The notes beneath the pieces were generated by a model, which made no database searches, was not told the origin of the DNA, and was given only the letters and a program-made list of their open reading frames with translations. Positions 26,715 to 36,400 of a DNA stretch of 64,000 nucleotides are shown here, piece by piece. The first letter of the stretch is position 1. Each line of letters opens with the position of its first letter. Made by a program: the position numbers and the translations under genes. The stretch is taken from positions 640,635 through 704,634 of the forward strand of contig NZ_JACHGN010000001.1 in the NCBI RefSeq assembly GCF_014202315.1, read 5' to 3'. Origin of the DNA: Thermocatellispora tengchongensis (lineage in GTDB: Bacteria > Actinomycetota > Actinomycetes > Streptosporangiales > Streptosporangiaceae).

Positions 26715-28202
26715 ATGCGTTACGACCCGGCATGGTTGGATGCCGATCCGCTGCCCCAGCTCATCGACGGCCGCGAATCGCGCGAGGGGCCGACACGTCC
26801 GATCGTGGACCCCTCGACGGGCGAGAGCCCCGCGTCGTACGCCGAGGCCACGACCGCCGAGGTCGGCGCCGCGCTCGCCGCGGCCAGGCGCAGCCACGAC
26901 CAGGGCGAGTGGCGGCGCATGCCGGGCGCGCAGAAGGCCCAGCTCCTCGACGCCGTGGCCGCCGAGATCCGCGCCGACGCGACCAGGCTGGCCACGCTGG
27001 AGGCCCTGGACACCGGCAAGGCCGTGGCCGGCGCGATCACCAACGACGTCTACGAGGCCGCCAACGCCTTCTCCTACGCCGCGGCGGTCGCCCGCACCCT
27101 GCACGGCGACGTGCGGCGCAGCTCCTTCCCGCCGGAGCTGCTGCCCGGCGGCGGCCCCGACCTGCTCACCATGCGCATGCGCGAGCCCGCCGGCGTCGTC
27201 GCCGAGCTGCTGCCGTGGAACGGCCCGCTGATGACCGGTAGCCAGCGCATCGCCATGGCGCTGGCCGGCGGCTGCTCGATCGTGGCCAAGCCGCCGGAGG
27301 AGGCCGTGGTCACCCTGGTCGAGCTGGGCCGCATCCTGACCCGCTGCGGCCTGCCCGCCGGTGTGCTGAACATCGTCCTGGGCGCGGGCGAGACCGTCGG
27401 CGAGCAGCTCGTGACCGACCCCCGGGTGGACCTGATCAGCCTCACCGGCGGCACCGAGACCGGCCGCCGCGTGATGTCCCTGGCCGCGCGCAACCTCACC
27501 CCCACCCACCTGGAGCTCGGCGGCAAGTCGCCGGTCATCGTCTTCGCCGACGCCGACCTGGACCAGGCGGTGGGCTGGGCGATGATGGCCGCGTTCGTGA
27601 ACATGGGCGAGGTCTGCGTGGCCGGCAGCCGCCTGCTGGTCGAGGAGTCGGTCTACGACGACGTCGTCAAGGGCGTGGCCGCCGCCGCGGCCGGGCTGCC
27701 GATCGGCGACGCCCTCGACCACGACACCTTCATCGGCCCGCTGATCACCGAGCAGCACGCGGAGAAGGTGCGCGGCTTCGTCTCCCGGGCGGTGGCGGCG
27801 GGCGACGCCCAGGTGGTGGGCAGCCCGTCGGTCGCGTGCAGCAGCCGCGCCACGTTCGTCCCGCCGACCGTGCTGAGCGGCGTGCGCGCGGGCAGCGAGA
27901 TCGAGCAGCAGGAGGTCTTCGGCCCGGTGCTGGCCGCAATGCCGTTCCGCACCGAGGAGGAGGCCATCGCCCTGGCCAACGGCACCAGCTACGGCCTCAA
28001 CGGCACGGTCTTCACCCGCGACCTGGAGCGCGCCTTCCGCGTCTCCGACGCGCTCGACTGCGGCGAGGTCAACGTCAACTGCCACTTCGCCCCCGACATG
28101 AACGGCGGGCGCGGCGAGCCCCGCCGCTCCAGCGGGCACAGCCGTACCGGCATCGACGCCTACACCCGGTTGAAGGCCGTCAACATCCAAATTCGCTCAT
28201 AA
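26715..28202 (+). CDS. NAD(P)-dependent aldehyde dehydrogenase
   Basis: 495 residues, the full length for ALDH. The general-base Glu is in LELGGKSP, the nucleophile Cys in GEVCVAGSR, and NAD binding in LTGGTETGRRV. The start is ATG 26715 after GGGAGG. It oxidises an aldehyde to the acid, probably one produced by the neighbouring dehydrogenase or aldolase enzymes, although no specific substrate is visible. Confidence 0.88.
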   Translation: MRYDPAWLDADPLPQLIDGRESREGPTRPIVDPSTGESPASYAEATTAEVGAALAAARRSHDQGEWRRMPGAQKAQLLDAVAAEIRADATRLATLEALDTGKAVAGAITNDVYEAANAFSYAAAVARTLHGDVRRSSFPPELLPGGGPDLLTMRMREPAGVVAELLPWNGPLMTGSQRIAMALAGGCSIVAKPPEEAVVTLVELGRILTRCGLPAGVLNIVLGAGETVGEQLVTDPRVDLISLTGGTETGRRVMSLAARNLTPTHLELGGKSPVIVFADADLDQAVGWAMMAAFVNMGEVCVAGSRLLVEESVYDDVVKGVAAAAAGLPIGDALDHDTFIGPLITEQHAEKVRGFVSRAVAAGDAQVVGSPSVACSSRATFVPPTVLSGVRAGSEIEQQEVFGPVLAAMPFRTEEEAIALANGTSYGLNGTVFTRDLERAFRVSDALDCGEVNVNCHFAPDMNGGRGEPRRSSGHSRTGIDAYTRLKAVNIQIRS

Positions 28203-28206
28203 CCCC

Positions 28207-28212
28207 TACAAT
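28207..28212 (+). promoter_or_regulatory. -10 element of a probable leaderless CPBP transcript
   Basis: TACAAT ends eight bases before the GTG at 28221 and no ribosome site intervenes, so the mRNA would start at the GTG. A convincing -35 was not found. The element sits just after the aldehyde dehydrogenase stop, so the + strand genes that follow likely form their own unit. Confidence 0.4.
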
Positions 28213-28220
28213 GGCCGCCC

Positions 28221-28928
28221 GTGCGGACAAGAGTGGCCGACTGGCTCACGTCTCATCCCGTCACGGGAGCGGTGCTGCTCACCGTGGCCTGGCACGCGGT
28301 GCTCTTCGCCGCGGCCGAACTGCTGCCGTCGCTCGGGGGCTGGCCCGACCTCACCGCCACCGTGATCAACCTGATCACGGCGGCGGTCACGCTGGCCTTC
28401 ATCGCCTGGCTGCGGTGGTGGCGGCAGAGCGCGCTGCCCTGGCGCGGCCCCGACCGGAGCTGGCTCTACCTGATCCCGGTCCTGCTGATCGTGCTGAGCT
28501 ACGCGGCCCCCGGCCTCCAGGGCGCGCTCGCGAGCCTGGCGGGCCTGAGCCTGGCCATCGGCGTGACCGAGGAGGCCCTCAGCCGCGGCCTCGTGCAGCA
28601 CGTCCTGTCGGGCCTCGGCCCCGTCCGGGCGGCCGCGTGGGTGGGCGTGGTGTTCGGTCTCGGCCACGCCCTCAGCGCCGCCTGGTTCGGCCACGCCTGG
28701 GACGACACCCTCGCCCAGGTGATCACCGCGGGCAGCCTCGGGTTCTGCTTCGCCGCCCTGCGCTGGCACGTGCGCACCATCTGGCCGCTGGCCTTCCTGC
28801 ACGGCCTGAACGACTTCACCCAGTTCGCCAGCCCCGGCGCCGCCCCCCTGTGGGCGCAGATCCTCATCGTCGTCTTCTTCATCGGGTACGGCGTCTGGCT
28901 TCTTCGCCGTACTTCTCTAGAGCGATAA
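28221..28928 (+). CDS. CPBP-family intramembrane metalloprotease
   Basis: 235 residues with about six membrane segments. The CPBP active-site motifs are present: EEALSR (Glu117, Glu118, Arg122), His149 in GLGHALS, and HGLNDF (His194, Asn197). Members cleave prenylated or membrane peptides; bacterial ones are linked to bacteriocin maturation or self-immunity and to stress signalling. It starts the + strand island that continues with the four-helix and TS-like proteins. Confidence 0.85.
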   Translation: MRTRVADWLTSHPVTGAVLLTVAWHAVLFAAAELLPSLGGWPDLTATVINLITAAVTLAFIAWLRWWRQSALPWRGPDRSWLYLIPVLLIVLSYAAPGLQGALASLAGLSLAIGVTEEALSRGLVQHVLSGLGPVRAAAWVGVVFGLGHALSAAWFGHAWDDTLAQVITAGSLGFCFAALRWHVRTIWPLAFLHGLNDFTQFASPGAAPLWAQILIVVFFIGYGVWLLRRTSLER

Positions 28929-29003
28929 CTTTTTCCCGGTAATACGGATTTGACCCGCGCTTCCACGCTATGTGGTTAATAATGGTGGAAGACGGCCACA
29001 CGG

Positions 29004-29022
29004 CGCCCCCGTAGTGGGGGCG
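29004..29022. terminator. GC-rich hairpin after the CPBP gene
   Basis: CGCCCCC-GTAGT-GGGGGCG, a seven-base perfect stem with a five-base loop, 75 bases after the CPBP stop and about 50 before the membrane protein gene. It could terminate the first gene or sit in the leader of the next. Confidence 0.35.
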
Positions 29023-29073
29023 GGGTGCCGGGCGGTTCCCGACCTTGTCCGCAGGTGTAGAGGGTAGGGGCCG

Positions 29074-29778
29074 ATGCGGAGGACAGTGCCGCGGCCGGGT
29101 GCGGAGAGAATGCCCGGACGGGCGGACGAGCTGCCCGTGGGACCGGCGCAATTCCTGCAACTCGTCGCCGTGGATTTCACCGGGATCTATTCCGTGTACC
29201 TCGCCGCCAAAGACGAGCGGCTGAAAATGACCAGGCTCTCCATGAGCATTCTGTCGGCGCCGTTCGCGGCGGCGGTCGCGCTCGCCAGTGCCAAGGTCAT
29301 CGACCCCGCCTCGCTCACCACCTGGCACACCATCCCCTGGTACCTGTTCGCCATCGTCCTCGCCTTCGGCCTGCTCGGCCTCGTGCCGTACCTGCGCCTC
29401 ATCGAGGCGGTCGCCGCGCACACCCGGGCGGCGCGGGCCATCAACAACTTCCGCCTGCTGTACGTCGCCCGCCTGCGCGACCAGTTCGCGGACATGGAGT
29501 GGAGCCCCAACCTCCCGGTCGATCCCAGGTTCCCCGAGACGTACGCCCCCCTCGCCTGGCCGGGCGTCAACGTGATGATCCTGGCCGTCGCCAACGGCGG
29601 CTACGTCGCGTGCGGGGTCATCGGGCTGAGCGGGGCCACACCGAACGCGCTCCTGCTCCTCGTCATCATCGGGCTCGTGGCGCTCGTGCAGTACCTCGTG
29701 TACTACGTGCGCGCCAACGTCACCCGGCGGCGCAAGGTCCCGAGCAATCCCTACCGGTTCGAGAACGTGGAGACGTGA
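29074..29778 (+). CDS. Four-helix membrane protein paired with a TS-like protein
   Basis: 234 residues (222 if the in-frame ATG at 29110 is used). Hydrophobic segments lie at about 52-73, 81-105, 165-185 and 190-210, with a long loop between the second and third pairs and a basic C-terminal RRRK. No family is recognised. Its stop overlaps the next ATG (TGATG), so it is produced together with the thymidylate-synthase-like protein. Base use is a little less GC-rich than in the surrounding catabolic genes. An effector or anchoring role is conjecture. Confidence 0.7.
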   Translation: MRRTVPRPGAERMPGRADELPVGPAQFLQLVAVDFTGIYSVYLAAKDERLKMTRLSMSILSAPFAAAVALASAKVIDPASLTTWHTIPWYLFAIVLAFGLLGLVPYLRLIEAVAAHTRAARAINNFRLLYVARLRDQFADMEWSPNLPVDPRFPETYAPLAWPGVNVMILAVANGGYVACGVIGLSGATPNALLLLVIIGLVALVQYLVYYVRANVTRRRKVPSNPYRFENVET

Positions 29779-30443
29779 TGCAACACCCCGACATTCAGGC
29801 GGGGATACGGCGCTGCACGACGTGCGGGGAGGCGTGGATCTGGCTGATGAACCACGTCCGGCGCTCCGGAACCCCGGCACAGGACGACCGCGGCCCGGTC
29901 ATCGAGGCACTTCCGGTCCTTTTCGAAATCGAGGACGTACGCGGCGACGACCCCATCATCGCCGCCCACGGCGACGCTTCCAAGATTCCGCTCTACGCCC
30001 GGAAGTTCACCACCGAGACGATAGTGCCGCCGTTCAAGTACAGTTACGGCGCCCGGCTGCGCCATTGCCAGGGAGTCGACCAGCTCGCCTGGGTCACCCG
30101 ATTACTCCGGGCCCGGCCCTATTCCAAAAGCGGATGGATTTCCCTGACCACCCCCGGCGAACCGATGGACGCCGTGCCCTGCCTCACCGGCGTGGCGTTC
30201 CGGATGCGGCGCGAACGGCTGGAGATGACCGCCGCCTTCCGCTCCCAGAACGCCTTCACGTCCTACCTGAACTACATGCCGCTGCGCGAGGTCCAACAGG
30301 ACGTCGCGCGCCGGCTCCGGGCGTCCTGCGGCGCCATGCGGGTGTTCGTGGACGTGCCGCACATCTACGTCGCCGACCTGGACCGGGTGGCCCGCATCCT
30401 GCGCGAGACCACCCCGGCCCCGTCGTTGCGCCGCGCGAGCTGA
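29778..30443 (+). CDS. Divergent thymidylate-synthase-fold protein
   Basis: 221 residues that follow the thymidylate synthase pattern from end to end: SYGARLRH, GVDQLAWVTRLL, a Pro-Cys active-site pair (Cys135), FRSQNAF (Arg155 as in qRSxD), Asn165 in SYLNYMPL and a DVPHIY signature (Asp192, His195, Tyr197). The arginine pair that grips the dUMP phosphate in TS (SRR) is replaced by SKS at 116-118. It may be a TS-like C5-methylase or hydroxymethylase with another substrate, or a non-catalytic nucleotide sensor. Coupled to the membrane protein gene by TGATG. Confidence 0.7.
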   Translation: MQHPDIQAGIRRCTTCGEAWIWLMNHVRRSGTPAQDDRGPVIEALPVLFEIEDVRGDDPIIAAHGDASKIPLYARKFTTETIVPPFKYSYGARLRHCQGVDQLAWVTRLLRARPYSKSGWISLTTPGEPMDAVPCLTGVAFRMRRERLEMTAAFRSQNAFTSYLNYMPLREVQQDVARRLRASCGAMRVFVDVPHIYVADLDRVARILRETTPAPSLRRAS

Positions 30444-30455
30444 CGCCCGCGCCGG

Positions 30456-31487
30456 TCAGGGCGTGAGGAGGATCTTGCCGAAGCTCTCGCCGCCCTCCAG
30501 GCGGCGATGGGCCTCGGCGGCCTCCTCCAGCGGGAAGACCGAGTCGATCACCGCCTCGCACCCCGCCGACCAGTACCACTCCAGCATCTCGCCGAACGCC
30601 GGCCGGTCGTAGGACTCCGAGCCGATCAGCGTCAGCCCCCGGTGATAGGCGTCCACCAGGCTGAACTCCGCCGTCGGCCCGGTCGTGTTGCCGCAGAACA
30701 CCATCCGGCCGCGCAGGCGCAGCGCCGCCAGCGACGGCTGGAACAACGCCGGCCCCACATGGTCGAGCACGATGTCCGCGCCCCGCCCGTCCGTGAGCTC
30801 CCGCACCCGCGCCGCCAGGTCCTCCCGGCGGTGGTTGACCGTCGCGTCCACGCCCAGCTTGGCCGCCTTGGCCAGCTTCTCGTCCGAGCCGCTGGTCACG
30901 ATCACCCGGGCCCCGGAGCGCCGGGCGATCTGCGTGGCCGCGATGGTGATCCCGCTGCCCGCGCCGTGCACCAGCAGCGTCTCACCGGCGCGCAGCCCGC
31001 CGCGCACCATCAGCGCCTGCCAGGCCATGCCGTACACCGTCGGCACGGCGGCCGCCTCCTCCATCCCGATGTGCTGGGGGACGGCGTGCACGTGCGTCTC
31101 CGGGACCGCGACCAGCTCGGCGTACCCGCCCTGCCGCGACGCCCCGACCACCCGCAGCCCGGTGCACCAGGCCGACTGCCCGTCGGCGCACGGCGTACAG
31201 GCGCCGCAGGTCAGCGAGGGATCGACGACCACCCGGTCGCCCACCGCCCGCGTGGCCACACCCGGCCCCACCGCCACGACGACGCCCGCCACGTCCGTGC
31301 CGGGCACGTGCGGCAGCGCGAACCCGGGCAGCAGCCCCGGCCCCCGCCGCTGCAGCACATCCAGCCGGTTCACCCCCGCCGCCCGCACCTCGACCAGCAC
31401 CTCACCGGCCCCGGGCTCCGGGTCCGGCAACGTGACCACCCGCAGAACCTCGGGCCCGCCATGTGTGTCGTGTTGAACAGCTCTCAC
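30456..31487 (-). CDS. Quinone-oxidoreductase-like MDR dehydrogenase
   Basis: 343 residues of the zinc-containing medium-chain reductase superfamily. The N-terminal PGTDVAGVV and structural-zinc cysteines in LTCGACTPCADG...AWC are seen, and VHGAGSGIT is the NADPH loop. The catalytic-zinc Cys near residue 40 is missing (AAGVNRLD), as in quinone reductases. The GTG at 31487 overlaps the permease stop (GTGA), coupling it to the ABC importer unit, of which it is the last gene. It probably reduces an enone or quinone of the imported compound. Confidence 0.82.
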   Translation of the reverse strand: MRAVQHDTHGGPEVLRVVTLPDPEPGAGEVLVEVRAAGVNRLDVLQRRGPGLLPGFALPHVPGTDVAGVVVAVGPGVATRAVGDRVVVDPSLTCGACTPCADGQSAWCTGLRVVGASRQGGYAELVAVPETHVHAVPQHIGMEEAAAVPTVYGMAWQALMVRGGLRAGETLLVHGAGSGITIAATQIARRSGARVIVTSGSDEKLAKAAKLGVDATVNHRREDLAARVRELTDGRGADIVLDHVGPALFQPSLAALRLRGRMVFCGNTTGPTAEFSLVDAYHRGLTLIGSESYDRPAFGEMLEWYWSAGCEAVIDSVFPLEEAAEAHRRLEGGESFGKILLTP

Positions 31488-32383
31488 GTGATTCCTCGTA
31501 CGAAGGGCTGGCCGAGCGCGCCCGGACCTCGGTTGCGCTTGGCGAAGAACGTCATCGCGAGCAGCGCCAGCAGGTACGGCGTGGCGATCAGGAGCTGCGG
31601 GTTCAGCGCGTAGCCCAGCGCCGGCAGCGCCAGCCGCATCGCGTCGGCCGCGCCGAACAGGGCGCAGCCGGCCAGGGTGCCGCGCAGCGTCCAGCCGCCG
31701 AAGATGACCGCCGCGATCACGATGTAGCCGCGGCCCGCGGTCATGTTCGTGTTGAACGAGCCGACCTCGGCCACCGACAGGTACGCCCCGCCGAGACCGG
31801 CCAGCGCGCCGCAGATCAGCAGCGCCTGCCGCCTGCGCTTGTTCACGTCGATGCCGGTCACGTCGGCCGACTGCGGGTTCTCCCCGGCCGCCCGCGCCTC
31901 CAGGCCCCACCGGCTGCGGTGCACCAGCCACCACCCCGCCGGGATCAGCAGGACCAGCAGGTACGCCGGCCAGCGCTGGTCGAACAGCGCCGGGCCGACG
32001 ATCGGCAGATCGGACAGGACCGGGATCGTGAGCTTGTCCACCTGCGCGCCCGGCGTGCGGGTGAACAGGTAGCTGGTCAGGCCGAGCACCAGCACGTTCA
32101 GCGTCAGGCCCACGACGTAGGTGTTGACGGTGAGCCGGTGGCTGAACGTGGCGTGGATGAACGCCACCAGCAAGCCGGTCGCGACCCCGAACGCCAGGCC
32201 CGCGCTGGGCGAGCCGGTCAACGTCGAGCCCATGATCGCGGTGAACGCGCCGCCGAGCATCATGGCCTCGACCGAGATGTTCAGCGTCCCGGCCCGCTCG
32301 GCGATCCACTCGCCGAGCGCGGCGAACGCCAGCGGCAGCATCAGCCGTACGGCGCTGGCCAGGATCAGTTCGATGTCGTTCAC
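31484..32383 (-). CDS. BMP-type ABC importer permease 2
   Basis: 299 residues, about eight to nine membrane helices, ALGEWIAERAGTLNISVEAMML near the N-terminus matching the NupQ/YufQ permeases (family of branched-chain/ribose type). With the other permease, the ATPase and the BMP lipoprotein it makes a full importer. Nucleosides and related compounds are the known cargo of this family. GTG start at 32383; four bases separate it from permease 1. Confidence 0.87.
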   Translation of the reverse strand: MNDIELILASAVRLMLPLAFAALGEWIAERAGTLNISVEAMMLGGAFTAIMGSTLTGSPSAGLAFGVATGLLVAFIHATFSHRLTVNTYVVGLTLNVLVLGLTSYLFTRTPGAQVDKLTIPVLSDLPIVGPALFDQRWPAYLLVLLIPAGWWLVHRSRWGLEARAAGENPQSADVTGIDVNKRRRQALLICGALAGLGGAYLSVAEVGSFNTNMTAGRGYIVIAAVIFGGWTLRGTLAGCALFGAADAMRLALPALGYALNPQLLIATPYLLALLAMTFFAKRNRGPGALGQPFVRGIT

Positions 32384-32387
32384 GCGC

Positions 32388-33491
32388 TCACGCCCCCGCC
32401 GCCGCGAGCGCCGGTCGGCGGCGCTTGCGGATCTCCTGGTACGCGGCCGGGAACACCGCCGCCAGCACCAGCAGCGCGGTCACCACCGACACGAGGTAAC
32501 GCGGCACGCCGCTGGAGGCGAGGAACCCGCCCCCCGCCCGGAGCCCGCCGAAGAACAGCGCGACCGGGATGGCGGCCAGCGGATGGTTGCGGGCCACGAG
32601 AGCCACGAGGAGTCCTTCCCAGCCGACGTTGTCGGCCAGACCGGGCTGGAAGCGGTAGACGCCGCCGGTCAGCATCACGCCGCCGGCCATGCCCGCCGCC
32701 GCGCCGGACAGCAGCAGCGCCCCGCCGCCCAGCGCCGTCGCCCGCACCCCGGCGCGGCGCGCCGCCACCGGGTTGTGGCCGAGCATGCGCAGGCGGAAGC
32801 CCCACGTGCTGTACTTCAGCAGCACCGCGGCGATCACGGCCACGATCAGCGCGACCACGATCCCGGCCTTCATCTGCAGATACGGGTGGTTGGCCAGCGG
32901 CGGCAGCCAGGCCGTCTCGGGCAGCAGGTCCGACTGCGGCGAGGCCACGTTGCCCTTCTCCACCGTCTCCTGGAGCAGGTACGGACGGTTGACCGCGAAC
33001 GAGGCCACCTGCCCGGCCAGGAACACCATGAGCAGCGTGCTGATCACGATGTCCACCTTGCGCCAGTAGAACAGCAGCGCCGGGATGCCCGCCCACAGCG
33101 CGCCGCCCACGGCGGCGCCGAGCAGGATCAGCGGCAGCATCATCCAGGGCGGCCCGGAGAACGACAGTCCCACCGCCGCCCCGAACATCGCCCCGATCAG
33201 GAGCTGCCCCTCCTGGCCGATGTTGAAGATGCCCGCCCGCGCCGCGATCGTCGCCCCGATGGCGACCAGCAGCAGCGGGGCGGTCTCGTCCATCGTCGTC
33301 GCGATGGAGATGCTGTCGCCGAGGCTGCCCTGGTAGAGCGCGACCACGGTCTCCGACATCGAGTGCCCGGTCAGCGTCACCAGGCCGGTCGCCAGCGCGA
33401 GCGCGACCGCGAAGGAGGCGACGTACAACAGCAGGGTGGAAAGTCGGGCGAACCCGAACACGGCCGGCGCCCGGGCCGTCAGGGCACTCAT
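32388..33491 (-). CDS. BMP-type ABC importer permease 1
   Basis: 367 residues with ten or so membrane segments. The cytoplasmic coupling region ARAGIFNIGQEGQLLIGA is typical of NupP/YufP permeases. It overlaps the ATPase stop by four bases and is followed after four bases by permease 2. Its partner ATPase carries the very large low-complexity insert described below; the permease itself is of ordinary length. Confidence 0.87.
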   Translation of the reverse strand: MSALTARAPAVFGFARLSTLLLYVASFAVALALATGLVTLTGHSMSETVVALYQGSLGDSISIATTMDETAPLLLVAIGATIAARAGIFNIGQEGQLLIGAMFGAAVGLSFSGPPWMMLPLILLGAAVGGALWAGIPALLFYWRKVDIVISTLLMVFLAGQVASFAVNRPYLLQETVEKGNVASPQSDLLPETAWLPPLANHPYLQMKAGIVVALIVAVIAAVLLKYSTWGFRLRMLGHNPVAARRAGVRATALGGGALLLSGAAAGMAGGVMLTGGVYRFQPGLADNVGWEGLLVALVARNHPLAAIPVALFFGGLRAGGGFLASSGVPRYLVSVVTALLVLAAVFPAAYQEIRKRRRPALAAAGA

Positions 33492-36400
33492 GCGGCCTGA
33501 CCTCCCATCATCATGCCGAGCCGTTCCAGATCGACCTCGGCGCGGGACATCTCACCGACGATCGCGCCCCGGTGGATCACCGCGATCCGGTGCGCCAGCG
33601 TCAGGATCTCCTCCAGTTCGGTGGACATGAGCAGGACCGCGATCCCGGACTTGGCGGCCTGGTAGATCCGCTCGGTCATGTACTCGATCGCCCCGACGTC
33701 CAGGCCACGGGTCGGCTGGGCGACGACCAGGACCTTGGGATCGGCCGCCAGCTCCCGGGCGAGCACCACCTTCTGCTGGTTGCCGCCGGACAGCAGCCGC
33801 ATCGGCTGGTCGGGCGAGGGCGTGCTGATGTCGAACTCCTCGATCAGCCGCTCGGCCCGCGCCCGCAGCGTACGCGGGCTGACGAACCCCCGCTTCCCGA
33901 CGTGCCCGACGTCCGCCAGCACCAGGTTCTCCGCCACGCTCATGTCGAGCACACACCCCGACACGTGCCGGTCCTCGGGAACCACCCCGACCCCGGCCGC
34001 GTGCATCGCCCCCGGCTTCCCGGCCCGCACCTTGACCCCGCACACCTCCACGGAGCCGCTGTCGAGATCGAGCAGACTGGACAACAGGTCGCCCAGGGCG
34101 GCCTGCCCGTTCCCCTCGACCCCCGCGATCCCCAGGATCTCCCCGGCCCGCACCTCCAGCGAGAGCCCCCGCAGCAACGGCCGCCCATCACGAGCCGTCG
34201 CCACAGCGTCCACAATCCGCAACCGCACCTCCCCGGGCCCATCCCCGGCCGGGCCCTCCGCAACCGTGGCCGCCGCCCCTTCCACAGCGGCTGCGGCCTC
34301 GGAGGAGGCGGTTTCCGCGTCCTCGGCCGCCGCGCCGGAGGCGTTGGTCTCGCCGTCGCCGGTCGTGGCGTCGGTGGCGGTGGTTTCGGGGTCGCCGGTC
34401 GTGGCGTCGGTGGCGGTGGTTTCGGTGTCCTCGGCCGTTGTGTCGGCGGCGGTGGTTTCGCCGTCGCCGGTCGTGGCGTTGGTGGCGGTGGTTTCGCCGT
34501 CGCCGGTCGTCGCCTCAGTGGCCGTGGTTTCCGTGTCGCCGGCCGTGGCCTCGGTGGCAACGGTCTCGGCACCCTCAGCCGGGGCCTCCGTGGCGGTGGC
34601 CTCGGTGGCCTCAGTGGCTTCGGTGGTGGCCGCGGTGCCCTCAGCGCCCTTGCCCTCGCCTTCGGCGGGCTTGGCCTCGGTGCCCGCGGCCTTGTCGCTT
34701 TCGGTCTGGGCGGCGTCGGTGGCCGTGTCCTCGGCGGTGGCCTCCGTAACGGAAGCCTCCGTGGTGGTGGCCTCGGAGGTTTCGCCTGTGGTGTCCTCGG
34801 CCTTGGTGTCCTCGGCCTTGGTGTCTCCGCCGTCGGTGTCCTCGGCCTTGGTGCTCTCGGCCGCGGCCTCGGTGGTGGTGGCCTCGGTGGGCTCACCCTC
34901 AGGGCTCGTGACGTCAGCAGGCTTGGCCTCGGTGTCCGTGGCCTGGCTGTCCGGTGCCTCGGTGCCCGGTGCCTCGGTGTCTGTGGCCTGGGTCTCCGTG
35001 GCTTGGGTCTCTGTGGCCTCGGTGTCCGTGGCTTGGGTGTCCGTGGCTTTGGCGGGCTTGGCCTCGGTGTCCTTGGCCTTGGCGGGTTCCGGCTCGCTTG
35101 CTTCGCCTTCGCTGCCTTGGCCGTCCGAAGGGGCTGCTTCCTCGGTGGTGGCTTCGGCGTTGGTGGCGGTGCCCTCGGCCGGCTTGGCTTCGGGCTCCTC
35201 GGCCTTGTCGCTTTCGGCCTGAGCGGCGTCGGTCGCCGTGTCCTCGGGGGTGGCCTCCGTGGTGGTGGCCTCCGTGGTGGTGGCCTCGGAGGTTTCGCCT
35301 GCGGTGCCTTCGGCCTTGGTGCTCTCGGCCGCGGTCTCCGTGGCGGCTTCGGTGGCCTCACCCTCGGGGCTCGTGACGTCAGCAGGCTTGGCCTCGGTGT
35401 CCGTGGCCTGGCTGTCCGGTGCGTCGGTGCCCGTGGCCTCGGTGTCTGTGGCCTGAGTCTCGGTGGCCTCGGTGTCCTTGACCTTGGTGGCTTCCGGCTC
35501 GGTCGCTTCGCGTTCTCCGCCTTCGCCGTCGGCGTGGTCGGCCTCGGCGCCTCCGGTCTCGGCGTCTTCGCCGTCGGAGGGGGCTCCCTTGTCGGCGGTC
35601 GCGGTCGCGGTCGCGGTCGCGGTGGCGGTGTCGGTGTCCTTGGCCGCCGCTACCTCAGCCTTGCCGTCCTCGGCCTCGGCCTTGGATTCGGTGTCCTTGG
35701 CCGCGGTGTCCTGGGACTCCGCGGTCGCGACGACGGCCTTCTCGGCTTCGGTGTTGTCCTTGTTCTCGTCTTCGCCCTTGCGCCTGGACACCCGCCAGAA
35801 CCGCCGAAGCCAGGAAGACCTCGGGGACCGGTGCTGAGCAGTGTCCTTGGTGTCCTCGGGCTTGCTGTCCTCGGCCTTGGTGTCCTCGGGCTTGCTGTCC
35901 TCGGCCTTGGTGTCCTCGGGCTTGGTGTCCTCGGGCTGGGCCGCTTCGGCCGTGGTGCTCTCGGCTGCGGTGTCCGCAGGGGCGGCCTTGGCGGTTTCGG
36001 GCTCGCCTGCGTTCCCGCTGTCGGAGGCGTCGGCCTCGTCAGGGGTCGCGGGCGCGTTCTCAGCGTCTTCGGGCTGAGCTGCCTCGGCCTCGTTGCCCAC
36101 GGTGCCGGTCTCCGTGACGGTGGGCTCGGTGGCCTCGTCCTCGGCGCCCGTGATCTCAGCAGGCTTGGCCTTGGTGTCCGTGGCCTCGGTGGCTTCAGCC
36201 TCGGTGGCTTCGCCTTCGCCGGCTTCGCCTTCGCCGTCGGAGGCGGCCGCTTCCTCGGCGGTGGCCTCGGTGGCCTCAGCCTCGGTGGCCTCAGCTTCGG
36301 CGGGCTTGGCGTCGGAGTCTTCGGCCTTGGTGTCTCCGCCGTCGGTGGCGTCGGCCTTGGCGGTCTCGGTCTCGGGCTCGTCGGCCTTGGCGGCCTTGGC

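Noticed and set aside
35843..35940. Tandem 30-bp repeats considered as a CRISPR array
   Set aside because: The repeats are contiguous without spacers and lie in a coding frame.
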